A stretch of DNA of 64,000 nt from Datura wrightii. Its lineage: Eukaryota > Streptophyta > Magnoliopsida > Solanales > Solanaceae. Shown in pieces: positions 45,295-57,921 of this stretch (positions within the stretch are counted from its first letter, which is position 1; each line of letters begins with the position of its first letter). The stretch lies in contig JASDFA010000007.1 of assembly GCA_035772735.1 (NCBI GenBank), forward strand, positions 71,586,501-71,650,500, given 5' to 3'. The position numbers and the translations under genes are program-made. Under the pieces are notes generated by a model. The model was given only the letters and a program-made list of their open reading frames with translations. It was not told the DNA's origin and ran no database searches.

Positions 45295-46191
45295 CGATTC
45301 TACACCATGGACGCGATACGGTGCCTAGAGCCACAAGTGGATCTAAGCTAAGTCATGGCATAGCACATTTCTAACATACTGCAATTTATAAGAAAGTTTA
45401 AGCAGAATCTATTTGAAAATAAAAACATTCTTTTGTAAGTAAAGACGAAATTTGATAAGATACTGAAATTTCAAACAAAATAGATAATTCAAGCAGAAAC
45501 TAATACTCTCTGTCTAAAAGCCTTCTAAAAAAACTGATGAGCTACTGTGACAAGCCCCTACCTAACTCTAAAGTCTAACAATTGAAAATGACAATAATTT
45601 GAATAAAGAAACTTCGGTCCTCAAAAGATGAGGATTCACCACCCTCGGTCTGCTATAGATCGCTGGAAGGCGGCTAACCGCATTACTGAGTTTGGGTACC
45701 TGAGCCTATATCATAAAACGATATGGAATATAGAGAATATGCGGTTAGTACTTTGAGCATACTGAGCATGTGAGATAAGCAATTGAAATAATATGCATAC
45801 TAATAAAATCTGATAATATGACTGAATTGAGATGCAATGACCCTATCTGAATGCACAAATACCGAAGGTAGTATGAAAGTCTTACAATAATTCAAATGCT
45901 AGTAAAACTATTTTATGGGTCATGCACATATACTAAAGACTGTAATTATATTGTGGGAGAGTCTGTTAATCCACATGTAACTACGTGAGTTAAACGTGGA
46001 GTTTCATGTTTACTTCCTATTGATAAGGGCCATTGTAGCTTACCAAAGTATAGTGACTAGACAGTATGATCACTAACTGAAAAACCCATTTGGGTTAAAA
46101 CTTATGGTGGCCACGTAGTTCTGAAATCCTAGGTGCGCTAGAACCCCAGCCCGCTTGGTGCTAAGTACTACTCCCAACTAAAGACATAATA

Positions 46192-46243
<52 letters not shown>

Positions 46244-46411
46244 TATACATACATACACACACACACACACACTATACTGATTAGCTCTAGACTGGTGTCC
46301 TAAGACTATGTCAGACCTACTTATATGGAAGTGTCTTGAGAGTCTAAAGGACCTGATAAACTGATAGCTGAAATACTGATAAGATGAAATACTGATAACT
46401 CATAAGTGATA
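45295..46411 (-). repeat. Family B-like LTR, minus strand, 3' part
   Basis: It begins TGTCACGACTCG, the reverse complement of the family-B end, and shares blocks with the solo LTR ('CCTCAAAAGATGAGGATTCACC', 'TATGCGGTTAGTAC'). It is cut at 46411 by D; the remainder would lie beyond the window. Confidence 0.7.
46195..46272. repeat. (AT)n plus (AC)n microsatellite
   Basis: About 44 bp of AT dinucleotides (46195-46238), a short mixed spacer, then (AC)9 (46255-46272), inside the minus-strand family-B LTR. Confidence 0.95.
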
Positions 46412-47816
46412 TGACACGCCCCAAAACTGGGGTAAGGCACAATTACGCTCGATTCATGATTCATCGAGAAGCCGTCTATATAGAATCTAAAATTTTAATA
46501 CTAAGGCCGAACAAGCCACCTGTTACAACAAACTAAGATAAATACTAGATGTACAACTACGACAACAATCAACACGATATCCTACTTTAAATGCCTCACT
46601 TAGGCTAGACATAATCTCAACATTTAACCTCAATCAGACATAAAACTTTAAATGCATAAATGAAGCTTCACATAATACTTGTAAAGAGATTGCTGGCTCA
46701 TTCAATTCACACTGCATGAATTGTGCTTAAAAGAACGATGGATGGGGTTCCTTACATACCTTTCTTTCCAATGAACTTTTCTTATATTAATGATCAGCTC
46801 TTAACCTTTACAATCTCTTGAATTAATAGGCAAGTATTAAGCCTAATATGTAAAACAAAATGCATCACAAAATAATTCACCAAAGGTAGTCACAATAGCA
46901 ACAACAACATACGGCAACATCAACAACATTTAGTCATTTTCTCTACTAGTTTTCACTAACTTTTGAGAGAGAAAAAAGAGGAATATTTACCTTACTTCTA
47001 CTGTAATTCTTCCCCTCAATATGAAGTATAATTTCAGCAAAATAATCAACCAAAAAGCCTAAGGAAAACGAGCAAAACTTATCTCAAAAACAGTCCATCT
47101 GAAGCTCACTTAGTTGTCAATTTTCAGCTTTTCACTTTGCAATTTGAGAGGTTTATAGGGAACGAAATTCTTACCTTTACTCTTGTTTTCAATACCTATT
47201 CAAAGATGGATATATAGGCAGTCCAAATATAATTTGAAATGAAGAAAAAAACCTTCAAAACCTTGCCAAAACTAGCTCCAAAACAGCCCCTAGCACACTT
47301 GGCAAAGAATTCTCAATTTGTCTTGTGATTTGCTTGAACTTTGCTTGATGTTTACTCCTTGATTTTCTTTGTTCTAGCTGCTAGAATTGAGAGAGAAATG
47401 GAATCATTAGAAAAATGGTAATTTTAGATTAGGATGAAAATGCTTTCTAAAGTGAAAAATATGATTTTAAGTAAATAGGGCGGTGGATGCACTAGGCATC
47501 ATGCCTGCATCACCGCTCGGGGTGCTTTTGGTAAAATGCCCATAACTTCTTACTCTAAACACTGATTGATGAGAGGTTTGATGTTCTGAATTAGACTCAA
47601 AAATATTTAATTTGATATGTTATGGGGCTCCTAATTCATTATATATTGGGAGATATGTTCATTACAAGTTTACCCTTACTTATGAACTTCACATACTCTT
47701 TGCTTTTCCATTCGTACACATTTCCCTTGTCATATATGACCAATATACAACCCATACTTCCCTTAATATAGCATACAAACATCAAATAATCACCAAACAT
47801 TTTTCGGGGTGTAACA
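46412..47816 (-). repeat. D 3' LTR (internally deleted)
   Basis: The minus strand starts TGTTACACCCCG (47816) and ends with GGGGCGTGTCA (46412). It lacks about 1.25 kb that the 5' LTR contains between 52988 and 54240; the join here is near 46543. Confidence 0.8.
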
Positions 47817-47921
47817 TTCTTCCTACCTTAGGAGCAATCATCCCCAAATGGAAATTAATTTCGCGTAATATGTTTCAAAATAGATACTCGGTAACTTAGG
47901 TATCAAACACATAACTCAATA

Positions 47922-49110
47922 TCACACCGACATCGTGAATAGGTGAGGGTATTTATTATTAATTTCCTCCTCAGCTTCCCAAGTTACTTCTTTGGTGTTA
48001 TTAGTTAACCACAATACTTTAACCAAGGTGACTTCTTTAGTCTGATGTTTCCTGACTTGCCGGTCAAGAATAGCAACTGGGACCTCGGTGTAGGTCATCT
48101 CCTTAAAAATCCAGAAATTATCGACAGGCACAACACGAGTTGGGTCTCCTATACAGTTCCACAACATCGATACATGAAATACTAGGCGGACTTCCACTAG
48201 CTTTGGAGGCAACCCCAAATCATAGACTACTTTGCCTATATTGCAAATAACTCTGTTAGGCCCAACATATCTAGGGCTCAGCTTGCATTTTTGGCTAAAT
48301 CACATGACACCTTTTATAAGCGACATCTTCAGGAAGACCTGATCATTAACAGAAAACTCTAGAGCTCGGCAGCATACATCCGCATAAGACTTTTGCTTGC
48401 TCTGGGCCGTCTGAAGTCGATCTCTAATAAGTTTCACCTTGTCAATAGCATACTGCACTAGGTATGGCCCCAATAACTCTGCCCCATTGAGTTTAAACTA
48501 GCCCACTAGCAACCTGCACTTTCGCCCATATAAAGCTTCATATGTAGCCATCTAAATACACGCCTAGTAGTTTTTATTATAGGTGAACGCAATAAAGGAA
48601 ACATGACCATCCCAGCTTTCTCCAAAATCTAAAACACAAGCATGGTGCATTCAGCTTGTCCATTTGTCTGAGGATGAAATGTGGTACTGAGGCTTACCTG
48701 AGTGCTCAGGCATTTCTGGAAAGACTTCCAAAAGTTTGTTGTGAACTGAGCACCTCTGCCAGAAATAATGGATAAGGGGACTCCATGTAGTCGAACTATC
48801 TCCTGTATATACAGCTTGGCATAATCCTCTGCAGCATAAGTCTTCCTGACCGATAAAAATTAAGCTGATTTAGCTAATCTGTCTACTATTACCTAGATAT
48901 AATCATGCTTCCTGCTTGTTCAAGGAAATCTTATAATGAAATACATATTAATCACCTCCCATTTCCAGGATGGAATTTCTATATCCTTCACTAGACCTCT
49001 AGGCCTCTGGTGCTCGACCTTCACCTGCTTGCAACCTTCACCTGTTGGCAATTGGGACACTAAGTCACAAGACCTGTGATGTCCTTTTTCATTGCATTCC
49101 ACCAATATAG
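47922..49110 (-). pseudogene. D integrase with chromodomain-like tail
   Basis: 'VEHQRPRGLVKDIEIPSWKW' and 'NMYFI' occur in frame 49105-48920; A2 reads 'NMDFV', so the first catalytic Asp is Tyr. The middle, with 'HPQTDGQ'-like sequence near 48680, has many stops. The tail (48218-47922) is a clean 98-codon frame: 'VFHVSMLWNCIGDPTRVVPV', 'VPVAILDRQVRKHQTKEVTLVKVLW' and 'EVTWEAEEEINNKYPHLF', chromodomain-like. A 'CKQVK'-type stretch appears twice in a row near 49015-49040, a local duplication. Confidence 0.82.
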
Positions 49111-49319
49111 CTACCTCAGGTCACGATACATCTTCGTGGCAGCTGGAGTGTACTGAATATCGAGAGTAATGAGCTTCATTCACAATCTATTCCCGTAGCT
49201 CACCCACATTAGGTACACATAGACGGCCCTAGTATCTAAGAACTCCATCGGGTCCACAATCAAATAGGCTCTGCTTTTGCTTAGGTATACTGTCTCCCAG
49301 TAAGACTAACTCTGCATAG

Positions 49320-50740
49320 TCATATTACTGTTGCTTAACTTCCAATACCAAGGACGATTCTGCTATGTTTTGGACAATAACACTCCCATCTTTGGCATCC
49401 AGTAACTGAATTTGTAAGTCAGCCAACTGCGGTAGAGTCTTTGTCATTTCAATCTTGTCAACCTGAATATGACTCAAGCTACCCATAGACTTGCAACTCA
49501 GCGCATTATCTACAATATTTTCCTTTCCCGGATGATACAGTATGCTAATATCATAATCTTTCAGCAATTCTAACCTTCTCTAGCATAAATTCAACTCCTT
49601 CTGTTGGAATAGGTACTGAAGGCTCTTATGATTTGTAAAAATATCAACAATGTACCCTATATAGGTAGTGACGCTAGATCTTCAGCATGAACACCACCTC
49701 TGCCAATTCTAGATCATGGGTAGGGTAATTTTGCTCATGCTTCCTCAGCTACCTTGAAGCATAGGCAATGAATTTTCTATGTTGCATCAAAACACAACCT
49801 AAGCTGATCCTGGAGGCATCATAATAAACCACATAACCCTTCGTACCTTCTGGAAGAGTCAAGACAGGTGCTGAGGTAAGCCTATCTTTCAACTCCTAAA
49901 AACTGCGCTCACACACCTCTGACCACTGAAACTTAGCTGCTTTATGAGTCAACTTTGTCAATGGCACAGATATAGTAGAAAAACCTTCTACAAATTTGTT
50001 GTAGTAACCTGCCAAACTGAGAAAATTACGAACCTCTGTAGAATTCGAGGGTCTGGGCAAACTGTTTACTTTCTCTATTTTATGACTATCACTTTTATAC
50101 CTTCAGCTGTAATTACATGATCAAGGAAAGCAACGAATGTTATCCAAAATTCACACTTAGAGAATTTAGTGAACAACTTATGCTCCTAGAGAGTCTGTAA
50201 CATAGCTATCAGGTGATTTGCATGCTCATCCTATGATCGTGAATGAATTAGGATGTCATCGATAAAGACAATCATGAATACATCAAGGAAGGGCCTAAAC
50301 ACCCTATTCATCAAATCCATAAAAGTTGCTGGGGCATTAGTAAGACCAAATGACATCACTAAGAACTCGTAATGTCTATATCTGGTTCTAAAGGTAGTCT
50401 TAGAGATATCAACTTCCTTAATCCGTAATTGATGATATCCTAATCTCAAATAAATCTTTGAGAAGCATTGGCACTCTGTAACTGATCAAACAAGTCATCA
50501 ATCCTGGGAAGTGGGTATTTGTTCTTAATCATAACCTTATTCAGCTGCCTATAGTCAATACACATTTTTAGCGACCTATCTTGCTTTCGCACAAAGAGCA
50601 CTGGTGCACCCCAAAGCGATACACTAGGTCGACTGAATTCCTTCTCAAGCATATCTCCCAACCGCTCCTTCAATTCCCTTAGCTCTACTGGAGCTATTCT
50701 ATAAGGAGGGATCGGTATAGGCTGAGTATTGGGAAGTAGA
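49320..50740 (-). pseudogene. D reverse transcriptase and RNase H
   Basis: RT pieces: 'GAPVLFVRKQDRSLKMCIDYRQLNKVMIKNKYPLPRIDDLFDQLQ' region (50673-50446) and, after a frameshift near 50450, 'MRLGYHQLRIKEVDISKTTFRTRYRHYEFLVMSFGLTNAP' and 'VFIDDILIHS' (50449-50231). RNase H decays through 50000-49570, and 'MLKDYDISILYHPGKENIVDNAL' (49567-49325) ends the region with 'ALSCKS' where A2 has 'ALNRKS'. Confidence 0.83.
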
Positions 50741-50746
50741 ACTCAT

Positions 50747-51218
50747 TTAAAATAGAAATTGACTAGAGAGTAGCAGACTCATATTCCAAGGTTTTACCTG
50801 AACCAAGTGAGAAATATAGCCTTTGGATATCAACTTCTGAGCCTTAAGGCATGAAATAAACTTACCTTTAGCTGTAGCAGCATTACCTTGCCATTCCCAG
50901 ACTGGCTCGGGAAAATACCTAACAACCTTGGCTCTGTAATCAACATTAGCATAACATGCCTCCAACCAATATATACCCATAATAACATAAAAATCAATCA
51001 TTTCAAGCTGGACTAGATTAGCTAAGGTTGATCTCTCACACACCAATATGACACAGTTCCGATAAACTTGTAGATTCGCCAATTGGCATAGAAATAACAA
51101 ATGGTATAGATAATAACTCAGGGACTGTCTCAAACTGAATTGCAACCATTGGTGTAACATAAGAGAGTGTAGAACTAGGATTAATCAAGACATATACTGT
51201 ACGAGAATAAATAATCAA
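50747..51218 (-). pseudogene. D protease region
   Basis: The frame at 51218 reads 'YVLINPSSTLSYVTPMVAIQF'; A2 reads 'VLIDPGSTLSY', so the catalytic Asp is Asn and the Gly is Ser. A frameshift near 51040-51060 leads to 'LANLVQLEMIDFYVIMGIYWLEACYANVDYRAKVVRYFPEP' (51160-50747), which corresponds to the A2 segment after the active site. Confidence 0.8.
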
Positions 51219-51439
51219 AGTACCTATAACAACATCATGTGAGGCCTCCTAGTCTTGCCGACCGCCCAAAGCATAAAATCAATTCTGGGTTGCACCAGAA
51301 CCAAAAGACTCTCTCCTTTTTCCTATGCCACAACCTGCTTCCAACTAAGGATCGAGTCTGGGAGGTCGAATGGAGGATGATGAAGCAACTGCTGATCGCT
51401 CTGGTAGTGCCTGATCTGCCTAGACCCTATCTGAACAAT

Positions 51440-52643
51440 CCCTCATAAAGTGCCATGGCTATCCATAATGATAGTATACATTTTGTCCCTGACAGCACTG
51501 ACCTGAATGAGATCTCCCACACTGAGGACAAGGCAATAATGGTGGTCTCCTCTGCCCCACCCACTCCTATACTCAAGAGCTAGATGGAGTTGGGCCCTGG
51601 TCTCTTCTCGGTGCTTGAAACTAAGGTGGGGCACTCACTACGGCTCTAACTTACTGCCTGGATGACTGAGCCCCTGGGTCACCCTACGACCCTCTATAAG
51701 GATCCATAATCTTAGCTCTCTTTCTATGCTCCTACTGTCTCCGAGTATCCCGTAATTTATGAACCAAATTCTCTGCCCTCTAAGCGAAATCCTGAATTCG
51801 TTCAATTTCCATGTGCTCTTGAGTAGATACCCCCAAACAATCTTGAGCTATATAAAGCCCCAGCCCTAACACGACCCGATGAACTCTATCCTCCATTGTC
51901 TGAACCATGTGCGGAGCATACCTGGCAAGAGAATTAAACCGTAGACAATACTCATGCACACTCATATTACCCTACTCTAGATACACAAATTGTTCAGCTC
52001 GAGCCTATTGAAGCTCCCGGTGTAGATAGTAGTGCATAATGGCCTCGGAGAACTCTTTTCACTCAGCTGGTGGTGCATCGGCTCCTCTAGATCGATCCCA
52101 AGCCTCACACCATAATATAGCCACATCACGTAGTCTGAAGGCTATTAATTCTACTTCCTCAGTCACTGTAGCTCACATCACCTGCAACACCCTATATGTC
52201 TAATCAATAAAGTCCTAAGGATCCTCGCTCGGGTCTGATCAAGTGAATATGGGAGGGCTTAAACTCAAGAACTCACAGGCCCTACAACTCTCAATTTCTT
52301 GGCCTCTATGTCTCTCTATCGCATCCAATCACCGCTCCTGACCTGTGGCTATACGATCCATCAACTGCGCAGCTCCCTCAAGACCCTGTCCTTCCGAAAC
52401 AACCAGAGGTACCACAGGCATGGGAAGGTCTTCTACTCTACTACCCTCAGGTACTGTTGGTGTGGGAGGAGCTGGAGGTCTATCTGCCATTGCTCTAATA
52501 GGTACTAGAGGAATTATAATACATGGGGCAAGAGACTCATTGTGAGCCTTTGACCTGTCTCCCTGATACACTGGAGGGCGACTAGTACCCTCTCCTACTG
52601 TTTTGCCAATCAACCTCGTCGTCATCTTCCTTGTCACAGGCAT
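51440..52643 (-). pseudogene. D gag
   Basis: ATG about 52641-52643 opens 'MPVTRKMTTRLIGKTVGEGTSRPP'. A stop at about 52329 is followed by capsid-like pieces: 'SVHEYCLRFNSLARYAPHMVQTMEDRVHRVVLGLG' (51965-51780). The zinc knuckle near 51475-51430 is decayed: 'HFMRDC' remains but a stop sits within it. Confidence 0.8.
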
Positions 52644-52834
52644 ACTCTGAAACAATAACATGATTTATATATCGCAGTACTTATGACTTTGCTCTATAGC
52701 ACGAACTATTAGTAAAAGAAGTGAAACAATTCCTAGATGTCTTGTAGCTTCCTGATTATAAGTATGGTGCACAACATACCCATAAGCAAGACTCCATTAT
52801 ACACAACTTTTTGGACTCCCTAGGACATCACTTC

Positions 52835-52846
52835 ACTCTAATACCA
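52835..52846 (-). other. D primer-binding site
   Basis: The minus strand reads TGGTATTAGAGT, two changes from the initiator-Met consensus, four bases from the LTR end at 52851. Confidence 0.8.
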
Positions 52847-52850
52847 AGTA

Positions 52851-54874
52851 TGTCATGCCCCAAAACTGGGATAGGGCGCAACCGACCCTCGATTCATGAT
52901 TCATCGAGAAGCCGGTTATATAGCATCTGAAATTGTAATATTAAGGCCAAACAAGCCACCTGTCACAACCAACTAAGATAAATACTAGACCTATAAGATC
53001 TCAATAATGACGAATAAGCAACTTGGAAAGCCAACAAGGCTGTAATAAAGCTAAAAAGAGCAATGAAAAACCAACACGACTACAGAACCAAAAGTACCAT
53101 AAAAACTAGTCCACATCAACCTCTACAGAGTAAACAAACTGAAATGCATGAGATAGGGCCCCGGCCTGCTCATGCTGTACAAAAAACTCAAAATAGTCAA
53201 AACTTGGACATGGCTCCTGGAGGAGAGGAGCATACAACTATTCCCCTGAAATCTGGCTCATATTGCGTCTGATGATCTGAGCCCAGCCTGTACCTGCAAC
53301 ACGATTGGAGGGATCCCCAGATGAAGGGACATCAACACAAATAAAATGTACTGGTATGTAAGGCTAAAAATTGTAAACATATAAGATATCAATGGTAACT
53401 GAGCCAAAAATAAGGAATAGTAACAATCCAGAATCCTAAAAATTGAAACCTTACAATAATGCAATATTGAAGTGTAAATACAACCATCTAATGCATAATA
53501 AAAACTATAACTAAAATGTCGGTGGCCAGTCGATCATAAAATCCATATAAAGTTCATCCATCCAGTGTACCACATAGGGGTAAAAATAAAAATGCCTCTA
53601 GCCGATGTACCACACCGGGGTAAAATTTATCCAGCCGGTGTACCACATAGGGATAAAATAAATAAATCTTAATCATAATCATAAATAGAGTCAATATAGC
53701 TTATACTGGGTCAATTTAACATTTATTGCATAGAAATGACGAATACTAAATCTGCGTCCTGCATAGTCCTCCTTCATAACGCATAACTAAAAGTGAGCAC
53801 ATATAACATGTAAAGCTAGAGAATAGTAGTTAAATGCATGTATTCAAAACTTGTATATATCATAAGGAATTGCGGATGACCTAAGAGTTTCAACAAGATT
53901 TATAAATCGTGTTCAAAAGGACATTAGAGCTTAGAGACTCGCTAGCTTGTCGTTCGGCTTAAGGGAAAGGGTATATGAAATCTTCCCTTGACCTGGCATA
54001 TTTCATAACATACAAATAAGATAAAGGAAAATCATAACAAGGCAATCCTAATTCAATAAGCTCATTTACCCTTAATAGCTTGCGACTTCTTTACTTAGCT
54101 TAAAATCGTTTACACGTTATCATCTTGGCTCTTTCACCAATTTCAGTTAGCAACAAGACCCTTAAACACATTTAACATCACACACATATATATAAAATAC
54201 AATAAGGACCAACTAACAATTCCCAGGATGAGGGGTCTCCAACTCGATGTACAACTATGACAACAATCAACACGATATCCCACTTTAAATGCCTCATTTG
54301 GGCTAGGCATAATCTCAAAGTTTAACCTCAATCAAACATAAAACTTTAAATGCTTAAATGAATCTTAATATAATACTTGTAAAGAGATTGTTGACTCATT
54401 CAATTCACAACGCACGAATCATGCTTAAAAGAACGACGAACGGGGCGCCTTACATACCTTTCTTTCTGATGAACTTTTCTTACTTCAATGATCAACCCTT
54501 AACCTTTCCAATATTTTGAATTCATAGGAAATTATTAAGCCTAATTTGTAACATAAAATTCAGCCCAAAATAACTCACTAAAGGCAGTCACAATAGCAAC
54601 ACAACACACGACGACATCAACAACATTTAGTCATTTTTTCTAGTAGTTTTCACTAACTTTTGAGGGAGAAACAAGAGGAAATTTTACCTTTATTCAGCTG
54701 TAATTCTTCCCCTAAATATGAAGTATAATTCCATCAAAATAAACAGCTAAAAAGCCTAAGGAAAACGAGCAAAACTCAGCTCAAAAATAGTCCATCGGCA
54801 GCTCACTTAGCTGCCAATTTTCAGCTTTTAGCTTTGCAATTTGAGAGGTTTAAAGGGGGCAAAATCCTTACCTT
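52851..54874 (-). repeat. D 5' LTR (interrupted by C4)
   Basis: Plus-strand reading starts TGTCATGCCCC and matches the 3' LTR up to about 52988, then about 1.25 kb unmatched, then matches again from 54240 ('GATGTACAACTA(T/C)GACAACAATC') to the ACCTT site where C4 sits. Three imperfect copies of 'CCAG(T/C)(G/C)GTGTACCACA' with 'GGGGTAAAA' occur at 53553-53660. Confidence 0.75.
53553..53660. repeat. Three-copy short repeat in D 5' LTR
   Basis: Three units containing GTGTACCACATAGGGGTAAA or a close variant lie at about 53559, 53598 and 53629, separated by short variable stretches. Not a CRISPR array: copies are imperfect and spacers very short. Confidence 0.65.
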
Positions 54875-55870
54875 TGATCTTGGGAAGAATTATATGTCCA
54901 AGTGATACTCAAATGCTTCATTTCGTCTTGTTTATCCATTGATAATTGTATATTCTCATGTGATTTGTAGTTAAAATGTGAATTTATACTAACGAACATG
55001 ATTAGTGTTGTTTTGCAGGAAAAATGTAATTTTAGGAAGCTAAGATGCATGTTGGGAGAAATCGAGAATAAACTCGGAAGCGAGCAGTGGAAAAGGCCCA
55101 GGTTATGCAGCAAATTAAGGGGCTCCATGATGGAGCCGTGTCACGCTGCCATCGCGGATGCATTCTGCCCCGAATGATAAAAATAGGCCAAGTTCCAGTG
55201 AAGGTCCGCGTTGGGGCCGTGGCACGTTGGCCAAGCCCCACGTTGCACATCGTGGCACGTTGAGCATAATTACCTAGAGGACCGGATTCCAGTGAGGGTC
55301 CGCGTTTGTGGCTTGTCACGGAGGCAGTGCTCCGCGATGCACTCCATGACACGTTGCTTGTTATTCCAGAAAAAATTCCCACTAGTATAAATAGCACACT
55401 TAGGTTTATTTTTAATTATTCTGACTTGGTTGAGCAAGAACGTGGGTTACAGGCAGTTGAGGGGACGAAATTCTTAGGGTTCTTCTCTATCTCTTTCTTC
55501 CTTATTTCAATTATTTGTATGATTTACACTTATTTAACGATGTTTAATCCACAAATGAGTGGCTAAATTCACTTCTTGCTGAGGTTAAGAACATTTGTAG
55601 TGGAATGTAATTATTGATCATCTTGGTTTTTCATCTTTTCTTCTGTGGTTGTTCTATTAATTCTTGTTCTTACTGCATTAATGTGTGGCTAATATTAATG
55701 TATATCTAAAAAATCTGGTTTGCGCTCGAAAGAGAAAGAAATTAGAAAGTTGTGAATTAATAGGATATGATCTCTTCTTGGTTTGGGAAAATTGAGAATT
55801 GATTTACCTTCAGAATAGAAATATATCTGAAAGTCGTATTAGTCAATTAAGGAATTGGTTTCGTATGGCT
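54875..55870 (+). repeat. C4 5' LTR (3' part deleted)
   Basis: It matches C1/C3 LTRs from the start to 'TCGTATGGCTA', where C3 continues with 'GAACATG' but C4 enters ORF2 sequence. The PBS is therefore absent. TATA box at 55386-55393; the upstream inverted repeat is imperfect ('GCTTGTCACGGAGG ... CTCCATGACACG'). Confidence 0.82.
55386..55393 (+). promoter_or_regulatory. C4 LTR TATA box
   Basis: TATAAATA in the same context (CACTAG before, GCACACTTAGG after) as in C2 and C3. Confidence 0.6.
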
Positions 55871-56549
55871 ACCATCAGATGCTGCCCTACTCTTAAATCA
55901 ACAGGGAAGCTAGAATTTAGCTTAAGATCATTTGTTCCTGCCTGATCCCGGGGGTGCACATGACAGATGTCACCCGGGATCGTGTGTGCTTGGTATATGC
56001 CCTGATGAAAGGGATGGAGATTAATGTTGGGGTGGTGATTATCTCTGCCATGAAGAGAGCCCGTTTGCATCAAGGGCACAGGTACGGGTTTGGTGGCTTG
56101 CTGACCACTTTCCTGAGGGGCCAGATGTTGAGGAAGAGGCCCTTGACTACATCCCGCAGATGGAGAGGCGTGCCTTGGACGTCACCAAAACTAAGGCACC
56201 CGACACCACTCACGGGACAGTTCTCACATTAGCCGAGCGACATACTCGGGATGATCAGTATATAGCCCGCATGTTCGGGATACAGATGCTACAATTGTGC
56301 ATAGGCGGGAGGCCAGCAACAGAAGATGAGCTATGGCAACTAGAGTTGGACTACCCCTTCGGCAAAAATGCCAGGGATCTATGCCGAGTGGGGCCAGCTT
56401 TTGTAGAGCCCATTGATGATGATGTCCCCACAGACGAGGAGACATGCCGCGATGACTCAGATGTTGAGTCAGATGAGGATAGCGGGGGTGATTCGGATAT
56501 GGGAGATGAGGCAACCGCACCTGACGAAAAAGTGGAATACTTCGATTGA
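55870..56549 (+). pseudogene. C4 ORF2 remnant (Transposase_32-like C-terminal part)
   Basis: Homologous to C2 from about 19317 to 19995. First frame: 'MTDVTRDRVCLVYALMKGMEINVGVVIISAMKRARLHQGHRYGFGG' region to about 56120. A one-base loss near 56122 shifts the frame. The second frame (56160-56549) runs uninterrupted: 'RRALDVTKTKAPDTTHG', 'CIGGRPATEDELWQLELDYPFG', and an acidic tail ending 'EKVEYFD'. The second frame shows that C2 lost its frame near 19730 where C4 did not. The N-terminal half is deleted. Confidence 0.8.
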
Positions 56550-57921
56550 TCAGGGAGTTTCACCACCTACTCTTGTGCTATGCTGAATTTTGTGAACACT
56601 GGGGACAGTGTTCGATTTAAGTGTGGGGTGGGAGTAGTTAGGTGTTGGTTGTTTTGTTGTTGTTTATGTTTCTGTTTTGTTGTTGTGCCTGTGAAAAATT
56701 GTGACCCTGTGATTTTGATGTTTATGTTTTGTATTGTAATTAATGAGAAGTTGTTGTGTGTTGTATGGAGTTGTTGTTAGTTGGTTGTGTAAATATTTTT
56801 GTTTTATCGAAATTATCGATATCTTTAAAAATTTTCGTGAAATCTTTTTTTTGATTGGGTTTCTCGGCGTTTGTTTTTGGTGCTTTTACCGAGAATAGTC
56901 CCATTGAACCGAAGTCATAAATAGTGACCATTCCCTATGATGGATGGATGACGACCGTCTTAAGGGAAATGTAGTCGATAGGAGTAGATTTCGTTTGTTT
57001 TTTTTTGTTGTTTTTTTCTTTTTTTTCTTTGTTTGTTTGTATCCCAAACGTGTCGTTACTTTATGGTTCGGAATTCAGGTTGCGTGTTGTACATGACATT
57101 TAGAATGCAAAGGTGATTCGTATGAAAGCATGCAACTTTGTGAACATGTTGAGATACCTAGACCATAGAGTTCGATTCGGTGTGATTGAGGCTTAATGTT
57201 TGAATTCTTGTAATTAGTTGATTGAAGAGTCTATGAATATGTCTTGAGTTGAGCATGTGCAATGAGAGTGTGGTGAGGTTTCGAGTCCTCCATGCTATTG
57301 TGAAGTGTCTAGAACTTGCCTGGTGTGTATACGAAACGAAATGAAGGATGAGTATGGTAGGAAAGGATGTAGGCATTTCTTTGCTTTAACTGAAAGTTTT
57401 TTTCATTATCGTACCTACCTTGAATGTACATCCTAGTTAGCCCATTGAGCCTTTAGCCTATTTTTTCTTTTGTAAAAAAGGTGCAAACCGAGCTTAACCC
57501 CTTCTTTTCATTATCGTTGAATTTAATCCAAAACTCTTAAGCGCTCAAGAAAAGAAATTTTCCCACAGTGTCAAGGAGTGGTAATTGGGAAAAGAAAGGA
57601 AAAGCGGAAGCGGTGAAAGTAAAGAAAAGGTCAAAGGTGCACTTGCCGAATTTAATAAAATGAAGATGTATAGTGAATCTTTTTTATTAAGTCAAGTGTG
57701 CTTAAAGAAATGGGAACAAAAATAAAGAAAGGCTTCAAGAAAGGGGAGGATGAAGGAAGAAACAATGCCCATAATGTGGTGGGATGTATGGAAAAGCGCT
57801 TGAGGGTGCTAGTTGCTATTATTGGTTAGCCCAGTATGTACTAGTTCCTTAGCTTACATTACAACCCGTTAAGTCCTACGTGATCTTACATCACTCGTCC
57901 TTATATTAGTGGAATAATACA
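56550..57921 (+). other. C4 3' noncoding region, first part
   Basis: It contains TTTAAGTGTGGGGT (56617-56629), the conserved block 56875-56985 and, after 57300, blocks shared with C3: 'GTGTCTAGAACTTGCCTGG', 'CCTAGTTAGCCC.ATTGAGCC', 'GCTTACATTACAACCC.TTAA'. No supported ORF. Ends at ATACA (57917-57921), the C3 target site. Confidence 0.7.

Larger units (their letters stand above)
46412..54874 (-). mobile_element. D: degenerate Tekay/Del-like chromovirus, minus strand
   Basis: On the minus strand: 5' LTR (left 2,024 bp present, 54874-52851, the rest beyond C4), Met-type PBS, gag, protease, RT, RNase H, integrase with chromodomain-like tail, polypurine tract (47817-47832), and 3' LTR (47816-46412). 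Left flank TGATA (46407-46411). All coding parts carry stops. C4 cut the 5' LTR at ACCTT (54870-54874). Confidence 0.85.
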
